From the NCBI GenBank assembly GCA_003116995.1, contig BDSL01000047.1, positions 620,001-684,000 of the forward strand: a stretch of 64,000 nucleotides of DNA, written 5' to 3'. The translations under genes were made by a program, and so were the position numbers. Below, piece after piece: positions 1-11,100 of this stretch (positions are counted from its first letter, which is position 1; every line of letters starts with the position of its first letter). This DNA is from Yamagishiella unicocca (Eukaryota > Chlorophyta > Chlorophyceae > Chlamydomonadales > Volvocaceae). The notes under the pieces are model-generated. The model made no database searches. It saw only the letters and a list, made by a program, of their open reading frames with translations, and had not been told where the DNA came from.

Positions 1-403
1 ATTATGGGGCTGTAGCGGGATCAGGGGCAGAAGGGGCAGTAGCAGCGGCAGCAGCGGGATCAGGGGCAGTAGCGGCAGTAGCAGCGGCGGCGACATCAGC
101 GGCACTATCAACGGCGGTACCGCAACGGCAGTAGCTGCAGGTGGGGTGGGGAGGGGCCACGTGCCCCATGGCCCGCGCGGGACAGTCTCCTCGTCCAATC
201 TGCTACAACGACCAGCCCCGGGGCGCCGTACACCAGGCTCCGCCCCTCCCCATACCCACTCGAAGCCCGCGCCCCCAGCCGCCCGGGTGTGTACGGCTAC
301 GCCCCGGCGCCACAAAACGCCCCCCCGACTACATATGTATATTGACTGCAATGCTGTTCATATACTCAATCGAAAAATACTCCCCTTCCCCGCCCTGCCC
401 CAC

Positions 404-3400
404 CTTGTAGTGTCCCTGCGCCACCATTCGGTCCGCCTCGTCCAGAACCAGGAAGGACAGACGCGACAGGTCAGCCAGGTGGGCGGCGGCGAGCGGGCCG
501 TTGCGGTCGGTGGAGGGGGGCCTGGGGGAGGTGGGGGTGTGGGGGTGTGTTTGGGGAGGGGGAGGTAGTGCGGCGGCGGTGCTTGAGGCAGTCGGGCGGG
601 AAATGAGCGCAGCCAGGCAGCAGGGAAGAGAAGGACACACTGATGGCACGACTGGGTCGGCTGCCCTGGGGGGGTGCCCACAACCCCGCGGGCCCAACCC
701 ACTAACCCCCTCCGCCACCCACTAACCCCCTCCGCCACCCACTAACCCCCTCCGCCACCCACTAACCCCCTCCGCCACCCACTAACCCCCTCCGCCACCC
801 ACTAACCCCCTCCGCCACCCACTAACCCCCTCCGCCAGCCACTAACCCCCTCCGCCACCCACTAACCACCTCCGCCACCCACTAACCCCCTCCGCCAGCC
901 ACTAACCCCCTCCGCCACCCACTAACCCCCTCCGCCACCCACTAACCCCCTCCGCCACCCACTAACCCCCTCCGCCACCCACTAACCCCCTCCGCCACCC
1001 ACTAACCCCATACCCTCCCCTCCCCCTCGCATGCCCTCCGTCGCCTATGCCGTGTAACCCTGCCCCCCCTGTCATCCCTCCCCTGCCCCCCCACCTGCAC
1101 ATGAGGTCCCACAGCCGCCCCGGTGTGGCCACCAGCACCGCCGGCCTGGCTGCCAGCATGCGCGCCTGCTTCACGTCGCTGATGCCCCCCACGATAGCCG
1201 CGACCCGCACACCGCAGTGCCGCCCGATGGCCTGCAGGTGGCTGCACACCTGGGGGAGGAAGAGGAGCCCCGTTGGTTGGGGTGGTTGGTTGGGGTGTTT
1301 GGGGAGGAGAGGAGAAGGAATGGGAAGGGTGAGGGCGGGAGGTGAGGGGGAGAGGTGAGGGGGGCAGAGGAGGGGCGAAAGAATTTGGGGATGTGAATCG
1401 CGGGGTGGAGGGGTTGCGGGCGGGTTCGGGGCTAGTTTGTACTCCGGCTCACATGTCGTGCGCCGGGCCTTCTCGCCACCCCCCCTCTTCCTCCGTCGTT
1501 GCGTGCAAGGGCTTCCTCGCCCCTCCCGCCTCCCCCCTTCACCACTCCCCCCTTCACCTCTCCCCTTCACCTCTTCCCCCTTCGCCTCTCCCACCTTCGC
1601 CTCCCCCCTCCACCGCCCCCCCACACCTCTCCCCCCCCCAACGCCCTTGGTTTGTCGGCCGTGGACTCGCGGATTATCTTTTACCCCCCCCTTCAACCCC
1701 CCCTTCACCCCCCTTCACCCCCCCTTCACCTCCCCCCCGTTCCCACCTGCATCGCCAGCTCGCGGGTGGGTGTGAGGATGAGGGCGCGTAGCGGCCCCCG
1801 CTCGGGCTTCAGCCAGGACTGCCCCTGCTGCTGCCGCTGCTGCTGCTGCCGGGACGCCGCCCTACTTCCCGGGTGCTGCTGCTGCTGCTGCTTCTTCTGC
1901 TTCCGCTGCTCCTTCATGCTGCCCCGGCGGCCCTTCTGCCACCGGCCGCGCTTCCGGCCACCACCAGCGGCGGCGCCAGCCGCAACCACCTCCGCCTCCG
2001 CCGCCTCCTCGTCACCATCCTCCTCCTCCTCCTCCTCGCTTTCCGCCTCCTCCGCCGCCTCCACCCCCTCCCGCCCCTCCTCCGCTTCCTCGCTTCCCGA
2101 CGCGACGTCCTCCTCCTCCTCCGCCTCCTCCGCCTCCTCCCCCTCCTCCCCGCCGCGCTCCGCCACCGCGGCCGCCCGCTCCGAAGCCAGCACGTGCAGT
2201 ATGGGCAGCCCGAACGCCAGCGTCTTGCCCGAGCCCGTCTGCGCGGCGCCGATGATGTCCGTGCGCGCGCGTATGGCCGGGTGGAGGCACTCGCGCTGGA
2301 TGGGGGTGGGCGTGGTGAAGCCCAGGGCCGCAAGGCCCGCCAGGACGCCCTGCTGCAACTCAAACTCCGCCCAGCTGCTCATGTCGGGGGCCTCCTCCTC
2401 CTCCTGCTCCTGCTCCTCCGCTCCGTCTGACTCTACCTCGACCTCCTCCTCCGACAAGCCCTCCTCGTCGGCATCCGTGTCGTCGTCGTCGTCATCGTCG
2501 TCGTCGTCGTCATTGTCCTGAGGCTGCCGGCGCTCCTGGCGCGCCGGCTGGGCAGCGGCAGCGGCAGCGGCAGCCTCGGCGGCGGCGGCCGCGGCGGCGG
2601 CCCTCCTAGCCTTGGTGGCTTGAGCCTTGGCCGCGTTGCGCTCCGCCCGTGCCGCTGTCTTAGCTGCGAGCGCGTCCCTGGCGGCGGCGTCGGTGACGGC
2701 GTCGGTGGCGGTGACGGCGGCGTCGGCGGCGGCGTCGGCGGTGGCGACGGCAGCGGCGGCGGTGGTGACGGTTGCGGCAGCAGCTTCCTGCTTCCGCCGC
2801 TTGGATGGCTTTGCGGTATCAGCGGCGGCAGCGGCGGCGGCGGGTGCTTGGTCGTCGACGGCGGCGTCGACGTCATCGCTGGCGTCCGCTCCGGAACCAG
2901 AGCCTCCGCCGCCGTCACCCCGCTGCATCCGGCGCTCCTTCCTCCGGGCCTTCTTAGCCTTCAGCCGCTCCCGCTGCTTGAGCTTCCGATCCGCAGCTGC
3001 CGCCGCGGCGGCGGCGGCCGCCGCAGCCGCCGCCACCGGATCTACCTCCGCCGCCTCGTCATCCCCATCGCCGCCGCCGCCAGCGGCCTTGTCCTTCTTG
3101 GCCTTCTTCCGCTTCTTGTCCTCAGGAGCCGCGCCAGCATGGCCATCCCCGTCGTCATCACCGCCGCCGCTGACGTCACCATCACCGTCGGCGTCGCCGT
3201 CGCCGTCACCGTCGTCGCCGTCGGGCTGCTCCCGCATCATGTACTCGTCCAGTACGGCAGCATCGTCCAAGATCTCCAGTCCGGCGAAACCGCCCTCCTC
3301 AGCTCCCAGCAGGAAGTCGTCGCCCACCTCCACCTCCTGCCAGCCGGGGAGGCTGTCCCAGAAGGCCGCCCCGCGCTTACGCCTCTTGGACGCAGGGGCG

Positions 3401-3696
3401 TCAGCAGCTGCGGCAGCGGCAGCAGAAGTTGTGCCCTTGCCGAGGGACTTGGGCCGTCTCGACGCTGCGCCCACGGCCGCTACTGCCTTCTTGCCGTTGC
3501 CGCTGCCGGCTGTGCCGCGAGGCTGCTGCGTCGCGCCCTTGCCCGCCTTGACCGCGGGCGCCTTCCGCTGCGCTTTCGCGGCGCTTGGATCGGCTGCAGC
3601 GTCGTCATTCTGAACGGAAACCCCAGCGGGCTTTGCGCGCTTGGGCTTCTTTGCTGCCGGACCAGCGCCGCCGGCAGCCGGCGCCTTTCCCGGCAT
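404..3696 (-). CDS. DDX24: DEAD-box RNA helicase, DDX24/Mak5 type (3' part outside window)
   Basis: Three exons are visible on the minus strand: 3696-1747, 1249-1095 and 521-404. They join in phase (0, 2, 0) and the gene continues past base 1. The ATG at 3696 opens a 650-codon first exon: a Lys/Ala-rich basic and acidic N-terminal region, then the Q-motif region (SWAEFEL near residue 442, TPTPIQ), Walker A AAQTGSGKT near residue 485, a long Glu/Lys/Gln-rich insertion, and motif Ia PTRELA just before the donor. Exon 2 carries VATPGRL and exon 3 carries VLDEADRM (the DEAD box). The large charged insertion between motifs I and Ia is typical of DDX24/Mak5 helicases, which act in the nucleolus in 60S subunit assembly; that role is from family knowledge. 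The first intron begins with a tandem GGTGAAGGGGG-type repeat and the second holds a 20-bp minisatellite. The helicase C-terminal domain is not in the window. Confidence 0.88.
697..1010. repeat. 20-bp minisatellite in helicase intron 2
   Basis: About 15 near-perfect copies of ACTAACCCCCTCCGCCACCC occupy the intron between exons 2 and 3 of the helicase. Variants (CAGCC for CACCC, one CCACC change) are scattered through the array. On the transcribed strand the unit is G-rich with runs of three to five G, so G-quadruplex formation in the pre-mRNA is possible (inference). Confidence 0.95.
1649..1746 (-). repeat. Donor-proximal tandem repeat plus dispersed intronic element
   Basis: Directly after the helicase exon 1 donor (GT at 1746-1745), about four units of a roughly 11-base G-rich motif (GGTGAAGGGGG in sense) fill 1688-1740. 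They are followed at 1687-1649 by an element that reads in sense as GGGTAAAAGATAATCCGCG and onward. Close relatives of this second element lie at 43373-43408, 53796-53835 and 54076-54110. Confidence 0.7.
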
Positions 3697-4078
3697 GCCG
3701 ACAACCCGCAGAACTTGCTTTCAGATTTGGAGCAATTTAAACACAACAACCAGAATAATTGATGCTTTACAGTCTTATGAGGTGCAGAATTGTCGCGCCG
3801 GCTGGCAAAGTGGTTTATCAGGACGCGATGAAGCAAAAGGTAAGGATCGGCACTGTTTCGGCCGAAATAAGTACCGAATTAGTTTGCAGATACCTACCTG
3901 CGGCCTGCCTTCGTGAAGAATGCTGTACAAGTCGCTAATGCATCGTAACCAACATGCCCAAACGTTCGATGCACTTGTGCCGTTTGCACCTGTATGTTCA
4001 TAACGATGACAGGTTTGGCTTATGCTTTCTGACTTCTGGACGCTCAGTCCAGCATAGCCGAGTTCGGTAGCGGGCGAA
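3697..4078. promoter_or_regulatory. Divergent intergenic region (probable bidirectional promoter)
   Basis: Only 382 bp separate the ATG of the leftward helicase (3696) from the proposed ATG of the rightward J-domain gene (4079). The stretch is less GC-rich than the flanking exons, for example AT-rich around 3720-3780. Both 5' UTRs and both core promoters must lie here if the two starts are right. No TATA box or named element is confidently visible. Confidence 0.5.
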
Positions 4079-5371
4079 ATGTCGCGTGGCCTGTTGGCGG
4101 CAGTGACAGGCCTGCCTGCGGGGCTTTTGCTAGAAGCACTTCTACCTTCCTGCACGGTAGGTAAAACCATTGAACCGTGGCGATGGCGCCGACTCGATTC
4201 TGCGCCATCACAACCGCCTGCGCAGCGCTCATTACGCACTTTCCGTGGTCCAGGCGCTCGGCTTTCACTCGAGGCGTTCGAATCGTATTACCGCGATCCC
4301 AGATGCAAACCGTCAGGCCTCGTCGGCGAGGACCGCGAGGACACGAGCTCGTGCCCTCGATGCCTACGCCGACCGGCTGCCGGACCGCCTGCACCCGGAC
4401 GACCTGCACTACCTCATGAAGCACCTTGAAGGCGTGCCTCCGCCGACACAAGCAGCAGGTGATAGCGGCGAACCCGCACACGAGCGTCCCGCAGCTCATG
4501 CCGTCGGGCTACTTATCGTGGCGGTCTGGATCGTTGCGCCGCTATTTGTGTACTTGCGCGAACTCTTCCTCTCACCCCTGAGGGATTACGTTTCGCGGGT
4601 CCGCTCGCTGACGGCTGTGTTGGCGCCGCAGGCACCGCACGGCATGGCGCACCTGCCGGCGACGCTGGTGCCGATGCCGACGCCGACGCCGCCCCTGCAG
4701 CAGGCGCCGTCGGCAGCCGCAAGGCTCCGGTACAGCAGGGACGCCAGCACCATGGTGGCCGCAGCAGTGGCCGCACGGCCGGCAACAGCAGTAGCAGCGC
4801 GACCACCAGCAGCGCCAGCGCCGGGACCGGCAGTAGCAGCAGGCCCGAGTACGACCACCTTCACAACATCATCTTCGAGCGGCCGCGCCAGCAGCACCCT
4901 CATCCGCACTCGCACGCTCGTATGGAGTTCCACCCTGCTCAGGAACCCAGCTCCGGCTCCGAAACCAACGCCTCCCGCCGCAGCCGGCAGCAGCAGCAGC
5001 ACGCGCCCGGGCAGCAGCAGCAGCAGCAGCAGCAGCCGCTGCCACGGGGGGCAGGTTCAGGGCCGGGAGGAGGTGGGTCCTACCAACCGCGTCAGCGCCG
5101 CAGGAGAGGCGCCTGGTCGGCTGATGACGACGACGATGCAGGGGACGAGGACGAGGAGGCGGAGGGGTGGAAGGGCCGAGCCCGGGGCCAGGGCCGGCAC
5201 CGGCGGCGACGCCGGCGCAGCCAGGCAGATGGAGAGGGGGAGGAGGGCGAGGAGGACGCGCGCGCTTACCCGCACCAGCACCGGCACGCCGGCCAAAACC
5301 AACAGCAGCAACAATACTATCAAGATGACCGCTACCATTACCACCACCACCAACAGCAACAGCAACAGCAA

Positions 5372-5440
<69 letters not shown>

Positions 5441-6707
5441 GAACAAAAGCAGCAACAGCAACAACAACAGCAGCAACAACAGCAGAAGCAGCAGAAGCAG
5501 CAGCAACAACAGAAGCAACAACAGCAGCAGCAGCAGCAGCAGCAGCGACGTGGGCGCCGCGGCATTGAGTGGTTCTCTCGGAGGTGGCCCCGCCACTTCG
5601 TCAGCTACGAGGAGTACGCGGAGTTCGCTTCTCAGGAGGGCGAGGGGGAGGCGGGCGGCGCCGGCAGGCGGGGGCGCCGTGGAGGGGCCAAACACTACAA
5701 CTCGGCATTTGAGCAGGAGCGGTAAGAGCTGCGCGAGGAAGGGGGGCAGAAAGGAAACCCGTGGTCCGAACACATGAAGAGAGAAGAGGGAGGCGGTAGC
5801 GTGGGCTCGGATGGGGCTGTTGCGTGGTGGCGGGGTCGGCTGTGTGTATGCGGATGGCAGGGGAGCTGGGGGGGAGGGGTGAAGTGGGGTGCGCTGGCTG
5901 CCTGGGTTGCCGCGCACGGCATGGGCAGTGTCCCGGACGCGAAGCACTCCGCACGTGTGCTGTTCATTGGTGCCCGCAAGCAGCCGCTCGACGCACTCGC
6001 GGGTGATGGTTCCGGAGCCCAGGCGCCCAGGACTACCCACGAACCTCATCCAATGGGAGCCGTGCACTTCGAATCGTGTACCAAGGAATGTACGCTTTCG
6101 GTGCCCACCCACGGGCCTCCTGCCATACCCCGGAACCATCACCCGAATGGTTATCTCCTTTCCGTCGGTCCACCCAAGCCGCGCGTCCCCGCTGGTTGCT
6201 AGTCCCTTCATCTGAGGCTCCCGGGCCATCCTCTCGTGGTGTGCGGTGCACCGCAGGGATTGGTACTCACAGTTCTGGAGCGACGGCGACGCCGCCGCCG
6301 GCGCCGATCCCAACACCGCCGGCGCTGAGTCCGCCGAGCGCTTCACCGCCGGCTGGTGGCACCGCTTCCAGGCCCGAGCCGGCGGCGCCAGCGGCGCAGG
6401 GCGCCAGCAGCGCGCCTCCAACCACCACCATCACCAGCACTGGCAGCAGCAGCACCAGCAGCACCACCAGCAGCACCAGCAGCTCCACCCTCCCGAGCTC
6501 CGAGCGCACATGGTGGTGTTGGGTCTGGACACAGAGTCCGCGCTGGACGCCGCGGCGGTCAAGGCGGCCTTCCGTGCTAGGGCCAAAGCGACGCACCCCG
6601 ACCTGCACCACACGGGCGGCTCGGCGGGCAAGGCGGCGGCGGCGGAGCGCTTCAAGGCGGTGCAGCAGGCGTACCAGGAGCTGACGTGGGCGGTGGCAAA
6701 GGCGTAG
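4079..6707 (+). CDS. Gln-rich protein with C-terminal J domain (DnaJ-like co-chaperone)
   Basis: Proposed exons are 4079-4156, 4254-4458, 4632-5721 and 6257-6707. All junctions agree in phase and give 607 residues. Exon 4 is certain: the donor CG|GTAAGA at 5722 joins CCGCAG|G at 6257 to read EQERDWYSQFW. The C-terminal 60 residues form a J domain with the HPD tripeptide at about 571-573, which stimulates Hsp70 ATPase in this family. Upstream lie a conserved-looking YDHLHNIIFERPR segment, an acidic/basic low-complexity stretch, a long polyglutamine tract, then IEWFSRRWPRHFVSYEEYAEF. The N-terminus (MSRGLLAAVTGLP, then Arg/Ser-rich) resembles an organelle-targeting or signal sequence, but exons 1 and 2 are inferred from splice signals only. 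A J domain at the C-terminus is unusual compared with the N-terminal position in classic DnaJ proteins. A TGTAA at 7639-7643 may be its polyadenylation motif. Confidence 0.78.
5350..5547 (+). repeat. CAA/CAG trinucleotide tract encoding polyglutamine
   Basis: A run of mainly CAA/CAG codons inside exon 3 of the J-domain gene gives some 60 Gln residues with a few Lys and Glu interruptions. It is in frame with the gene and preceded by a short His/Tyr-rich segment. The mixed CAACAG pattern suggests coding selection with slippage, and length variation between strains is likely. Confidence 0.95.
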
Positions 6708-8139
6708 AGCCGCAGCGGAGGATTGCAAGGAAAAACCGGGGACGGAAGAAAAACTGTTTAGGACAGGCATTTAAGATGCATGCTGGGGAAGGGATGGAAG
6801 GGGCGTAGGTGGGGGAAGCGTGGGCGTAGGTAGGGGGAGCGCGGGCGCTGGTGGGGGCTGGGCGTGTGTCATGTCCGGTACGAATCCCGGCATCTTCAAA
6901 TCGCCACCACGCGGTGTTGGCTGCATTGGCCATGGCTGGGGCCCAGCAGCCACGCAGTGTGTCATAGCTGCCGCCGTGCTCGCCTTAATTAGTATCCAAA
7001 TTGTGGGTGTGAGGAGCATTTCCGGTTTGTTTGATGCGAAGGGGACGGTACCGACGTCTGCGATGCCGCGTCGGGCCCAGGAACGCCCTCATGGTACTAT
7101 GGACATGTCGAACTGCTGGACTTGATGTGACCTTGTGGCCATGGGTGTGGGACACGACGGAGGAGCCCTACGGAACCACCGCGGGATGTGCCGGTGGCCT
7201 GAGGAATTGTCTGCGTTAGACAAGTGTAGCCAAATCGCAGCAAATTCTGCGGGCCCGTTCGGGGGCCCAACTCCCATGTTGTGAGAAGAAAGGAGCGCGA
7301 GAGTCGCGGACAAGGCGGAATTCTTGCAGCCGTTGCCCAAGAGAACGCTGAAAAAGACACAAAATATACGTTGGGCTTAGCACCTCTTCAAATGCATGAC
7401 CCGCTCTGTACTAGACCACTTGTCTTTCCTAAGCCTCCTGTACGGTAACAAGGGCAGGGGCTTCAAACGATGTCTTATTCATCTTATTCAGAGGATCGTG
7501 CCCTTTTAGATGACACTTTCAATGGGCAGTTAGGGCTTGGCCTCTGCCACTTACACCTGGCGCCATGGCATTTCGGCAAATGCAGATGCCCAGACCTCCA
7601 TTACCTGCCACAGTGGCAAGCCGGCCGGCTACAATGCCTGTAATCCACATCCTCTCTACTTCTGACTTATAACATAGTCATTCGAACCAATACAGATTTA
7701 CGTCTGCCGGCCTGGGTGCTGCGATTATTGTAAGCGGGGTGTAGCGGAGCTTGGGGCCAGTTTCCAAACTGTTCCTATGTTCCTTTGCGACGTCGAATAA
7801 TGTCAATCTTACCGCTATCTCGCTGCTGCGCCGCTCTTTTCAGGCGACGTGCTCGGAAGAACGCAAACAGGTTGCCAGGCAGCTCCCGCTGCAGGTGAAT
7901 CTTACAGAATAATCATGGACTCATACGATCTACTCTGGGAAAGATGACTCGCAAGTCCTTCGCGAGTCCCAGTTGCAAGTTGGCTTCCTGTTGGCCATCC
8001 TGCTGTCAGCGCGCCGCATCATCACCGTAGACTGGGCAAACGCTCTAGACGTTCCTACAACAATGGGTGCTAAAACAATGGGTGAGCAGATGGTTTGTGG
8101 CTCGTGCATCGGGAGGGAGTGACTTCTGTCACGGACTGG
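6708..8139. other. 3' UTR and gene-free stretch before array A
   Basis: No convincing gene. The element at 6725-6786 (GGAAAAACCGG, then GTTTAGGACAGGCATTTAAG, then GATGCATGCTGG) has relatives at 31391-31436 and 48451-48492. A TGTAA motif at 7639-7643 is a candidate poly(A) signal for the J-domain gene. The rest, to about 8139, shows no coding signal or recognisable RNA gene. Confidence 0.6.
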
Positions 8140-11100
8140 CAACAGAAGTTGCGCGAGCGCGCTCCACGCTGGTGCTCTTCTTTATTTGACGCGCAGGATG
8201 TTAAACAATTAATGATGTACGCTGGTTGCAGGTGGCGAAGCTTCATTCGGATGCTGGTGCTGCGGCGGTGGCGAGACACGCAATTGCTGCTGCCGCAGAT
8301 GTCCGCAAGTCAAGGCTCCCGTCCAAGGTGGCATTGTACGTCGGGTCTTAAAGCAGAACGGTCTAATGGTATCCCTCTCCGTTAAAGCTCGCGGTTGGGA
8401 TCGGTGGGCTGGGAAAGCAGGCGGCGGGTTGCCATGTGGGGGCTCGAATGGCATGTGTTTGAGGCATATGTCGAGCTGCTGACTGGAGCTCAACGGCATC
8501 GCCATCACCAAGCAGGCACGGCGTATAGCAACTGGACTTTCGCCTGCAGCCAAGGCGATTCGCCCAGGAGACTGAGCTTGGACAAGAGCCTCTTGGCAGG
8601 TGGGTTCCTCGCGAGTCCACGTGATTGGTAGGGTTTGATCTTCGTAATCGCCTCTTCCGTGGATATCCTGTATACGTGAACATGACTAGAACAGGACTTG
8701 CGCGGGCGCGTTCCGTGCTAATGCTCTCCGTTTTTTTCTATCGCGATCTTAACCAAGTAATTCTCCCCGCAGGTTGCAGTTGTCGGAGCTTCATTCGGAT
8801 GCTGGTGATGCGGCAGTGACGAGACACACCGCTGCTGCCGCTGCGGGTGGCCGCAAGTCAAGGCTCCCGTCCAAGGCGGTATTGTACGTCAGGTTTCTAA
8901 AGCCGAACGGCGTAATGGTACGGCTTTCGATAAAGTTCGCGGTTGGGATTGGCGGGCTGGGCGGGCGCCGGGTTGCCATGCGGGGGGGGCTTAAATGGCA
9001 TGTGTTTTGGGCATATGTCTGTGGGCTGGGTCTCAGGTCCTGCGAAGGTAGGCGGGAGCGTCTTTCGAGCTGCTGACGACCGGAGCTCAACGGCATCGCC
9101 ATCACCAAGCAGGTACGGCATCTAGCAACTAACTGGCTTTTCACCTGCAGTTCATACGGCGATTCGCCCAGGAGACTAAGCTTGGACAAGACCCTCGTGG
9201 CAGGTGGGTTCCTCGCGAGGTCCACGTGATTTGTAGGGTTTGATTTTCGTAATAATCGCTTCTTTCGTGGATATACTGGATATGTGAACAGGGCTTGCGC
9301 GGGCGCGTTCCGTGCTAATTCCGTGCTAATCATGACTATCGCGATCATAACCAAGTAATTTTCCCCGCAGGTTGCAGTTGTCGGAGCTTCATTCGGATGC
9401 TGGCGATGCGGCGGCGACGAGACACACTGCTGCTGCCGCTGCGGGTGGCCGCAAGTCAAGGCTCCCGTCCAAGGTGGTATTGTACGTCAGGTTTCTAAAG
9501 CCGAACGGCGTAATGGTGCGGCTTTCGAGAAAGTTCGCGTTTGTGATTGGCGGGCTGGGCGGGCGCCGGGTTGCCATGCGGCGGGGGCTTAAATGGCATG
9601 TGTTTTGGGCATATGTCTGTGGGCTGGGTCTCAGGTCCTGCGAAGGTAGGCGGGAGCGTCTTTCGAGCTGCTGACGACCGGAGCTCAACGGCATCGCCAT
9701 TACCAAGCAGGTACGGCATCTAACAACTGGCGTTTCACCTGCAGTTAATTCGGCGATTCGCCCAGGAGACTAAGCTTGGACAAGACCCTCGTGGCAGGTG
9801 GGTTCCTCGCGAGGTCCACGTGATTTGTAGGGTTTGATTTTCGTAATAATCGCTTCTTTCGTGGATATACTGGATATGTGAACAGGGCTTGCGCGGGCGC
9901 GTTCCGTGCTAATTCCTAATTCCGTGCTGATCATGACTATCGCGATCTTAACCAAGTAATTCTCCCCGCAGGTTGCAGTTGTCGGAGCTTCATTCGGATG
10001 CTGGTGATGCGGCAGTGACGAGACACACCGCTGCTGCCGCTGCGGGTGGCCGCAAGTCAAGGCTCCCGTCCAAGGCGGTATTGTACGTCAGGTTTCTAAA
10101 GCCGAACGGCGTAATGGTACGGCTTTCGATAAAGTTCGCGGTTGGGATTGGCGGGCTGGGCGGGCGCCGGGTTGCCATGCGGGGGGGCTTAAATGGCATG
10201 TGTTTTGGGCATATGTCTGTGGGCTGGGTCTCAGGTCCTGCGAAGGTAGGCGGGAGCGTCTTTCGAGCTGCTGACGACCGGAGCTCAACGGCATCGCCAT
10301 CACCAAGCAGGTACGGCATCTAGCAACTAACTGGCTTTTCACCTGCAGTTCATACGGCGATTCGCCCAGGAGACTAAGCTTGGACAAGACCCTCGTGGCA
10401 GGTGGGTTCCTCGCGAGGTCCACGTGATTTGTAGGGTTTGATTTTCGTAATAATCGCTTCTTTCGTGGATATACTGGATATGTGAACAGGGCTTGCGCGG
10501 GCGCGTTCCGTGCTAATTCCGTGCTAATCATGACTATCGCGATCATAACCAAGTAATTTTCCCCGCAGGTTGCAGTTGTCGGAGCTTCATTCGGATGCTG
10601 GCGATGCGGCGGCGACGAGACACACTGCTGCTGCCGCTGCGGGTGGCCGCAAGTCAAGGCTCCCGTCCAAGGTGGTATTGTACGTCAGGTTTCTAAAGCC
10701 GAACGGCGTAATGGTGCGGCTTTCGAGAAAGTTCGCGTTTGTGATTGGCGGGCTGGGCGGGCGCCGGGTTGCCATGCGGCGGGGGCTTAAATGGCATGTG
10801 TTTTGGGCATATGTCTGTGGGCTGGGTCTCAGGTCCTGCGAAGGTAGGCGGGAGCGTCTTTCGAGCTGCTGACGACCGGAGCTCAACGGCATCGCCATTA
10901 CCAAGCAGGTACGGCATCTAACAACTGGCGTTTCACCTGCAGTTAATTCGGCGATTCGCCCAGGAGACTAAGCTTGGACAAGACCCTCGTGGCAGGTGGG
11001 TTCCTCGCGAGGTCCACGTGATTTGTAGGGTTTGATTTTCGTAATAATCGCTTCTTTCGTGGATATACTGGATATGTGAACAGGGCTTGCGCGGGCGCGT

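Noticed and set aside
4459..4631. Hydrophobic segment (VGLLIVAVWIVAPLFVYL) as a membrane helix of the J-domain protein
   Set aside because: Reading through keeps the wrong frame for the rest of the gene. A CAG|GTGATA donor and a branch-like CTGAC before CCGCAG suggest the segment is intronic. This is not settled without cDNA.
5338..5565. Minus-strand Cys-rich and Leu-rich ORFs opposite the CAG tract
   Set aside because: They are the reverse reading of the polyglutamine-coding trinucleotide repeat.
6030..6100. TTCGAATC motif as a possible tRNA T-loop
   Set aside because: It lies in an intron of the J-domain gene and no cloverleaf with matching acceptor, D and anticodon stems could be built around it.
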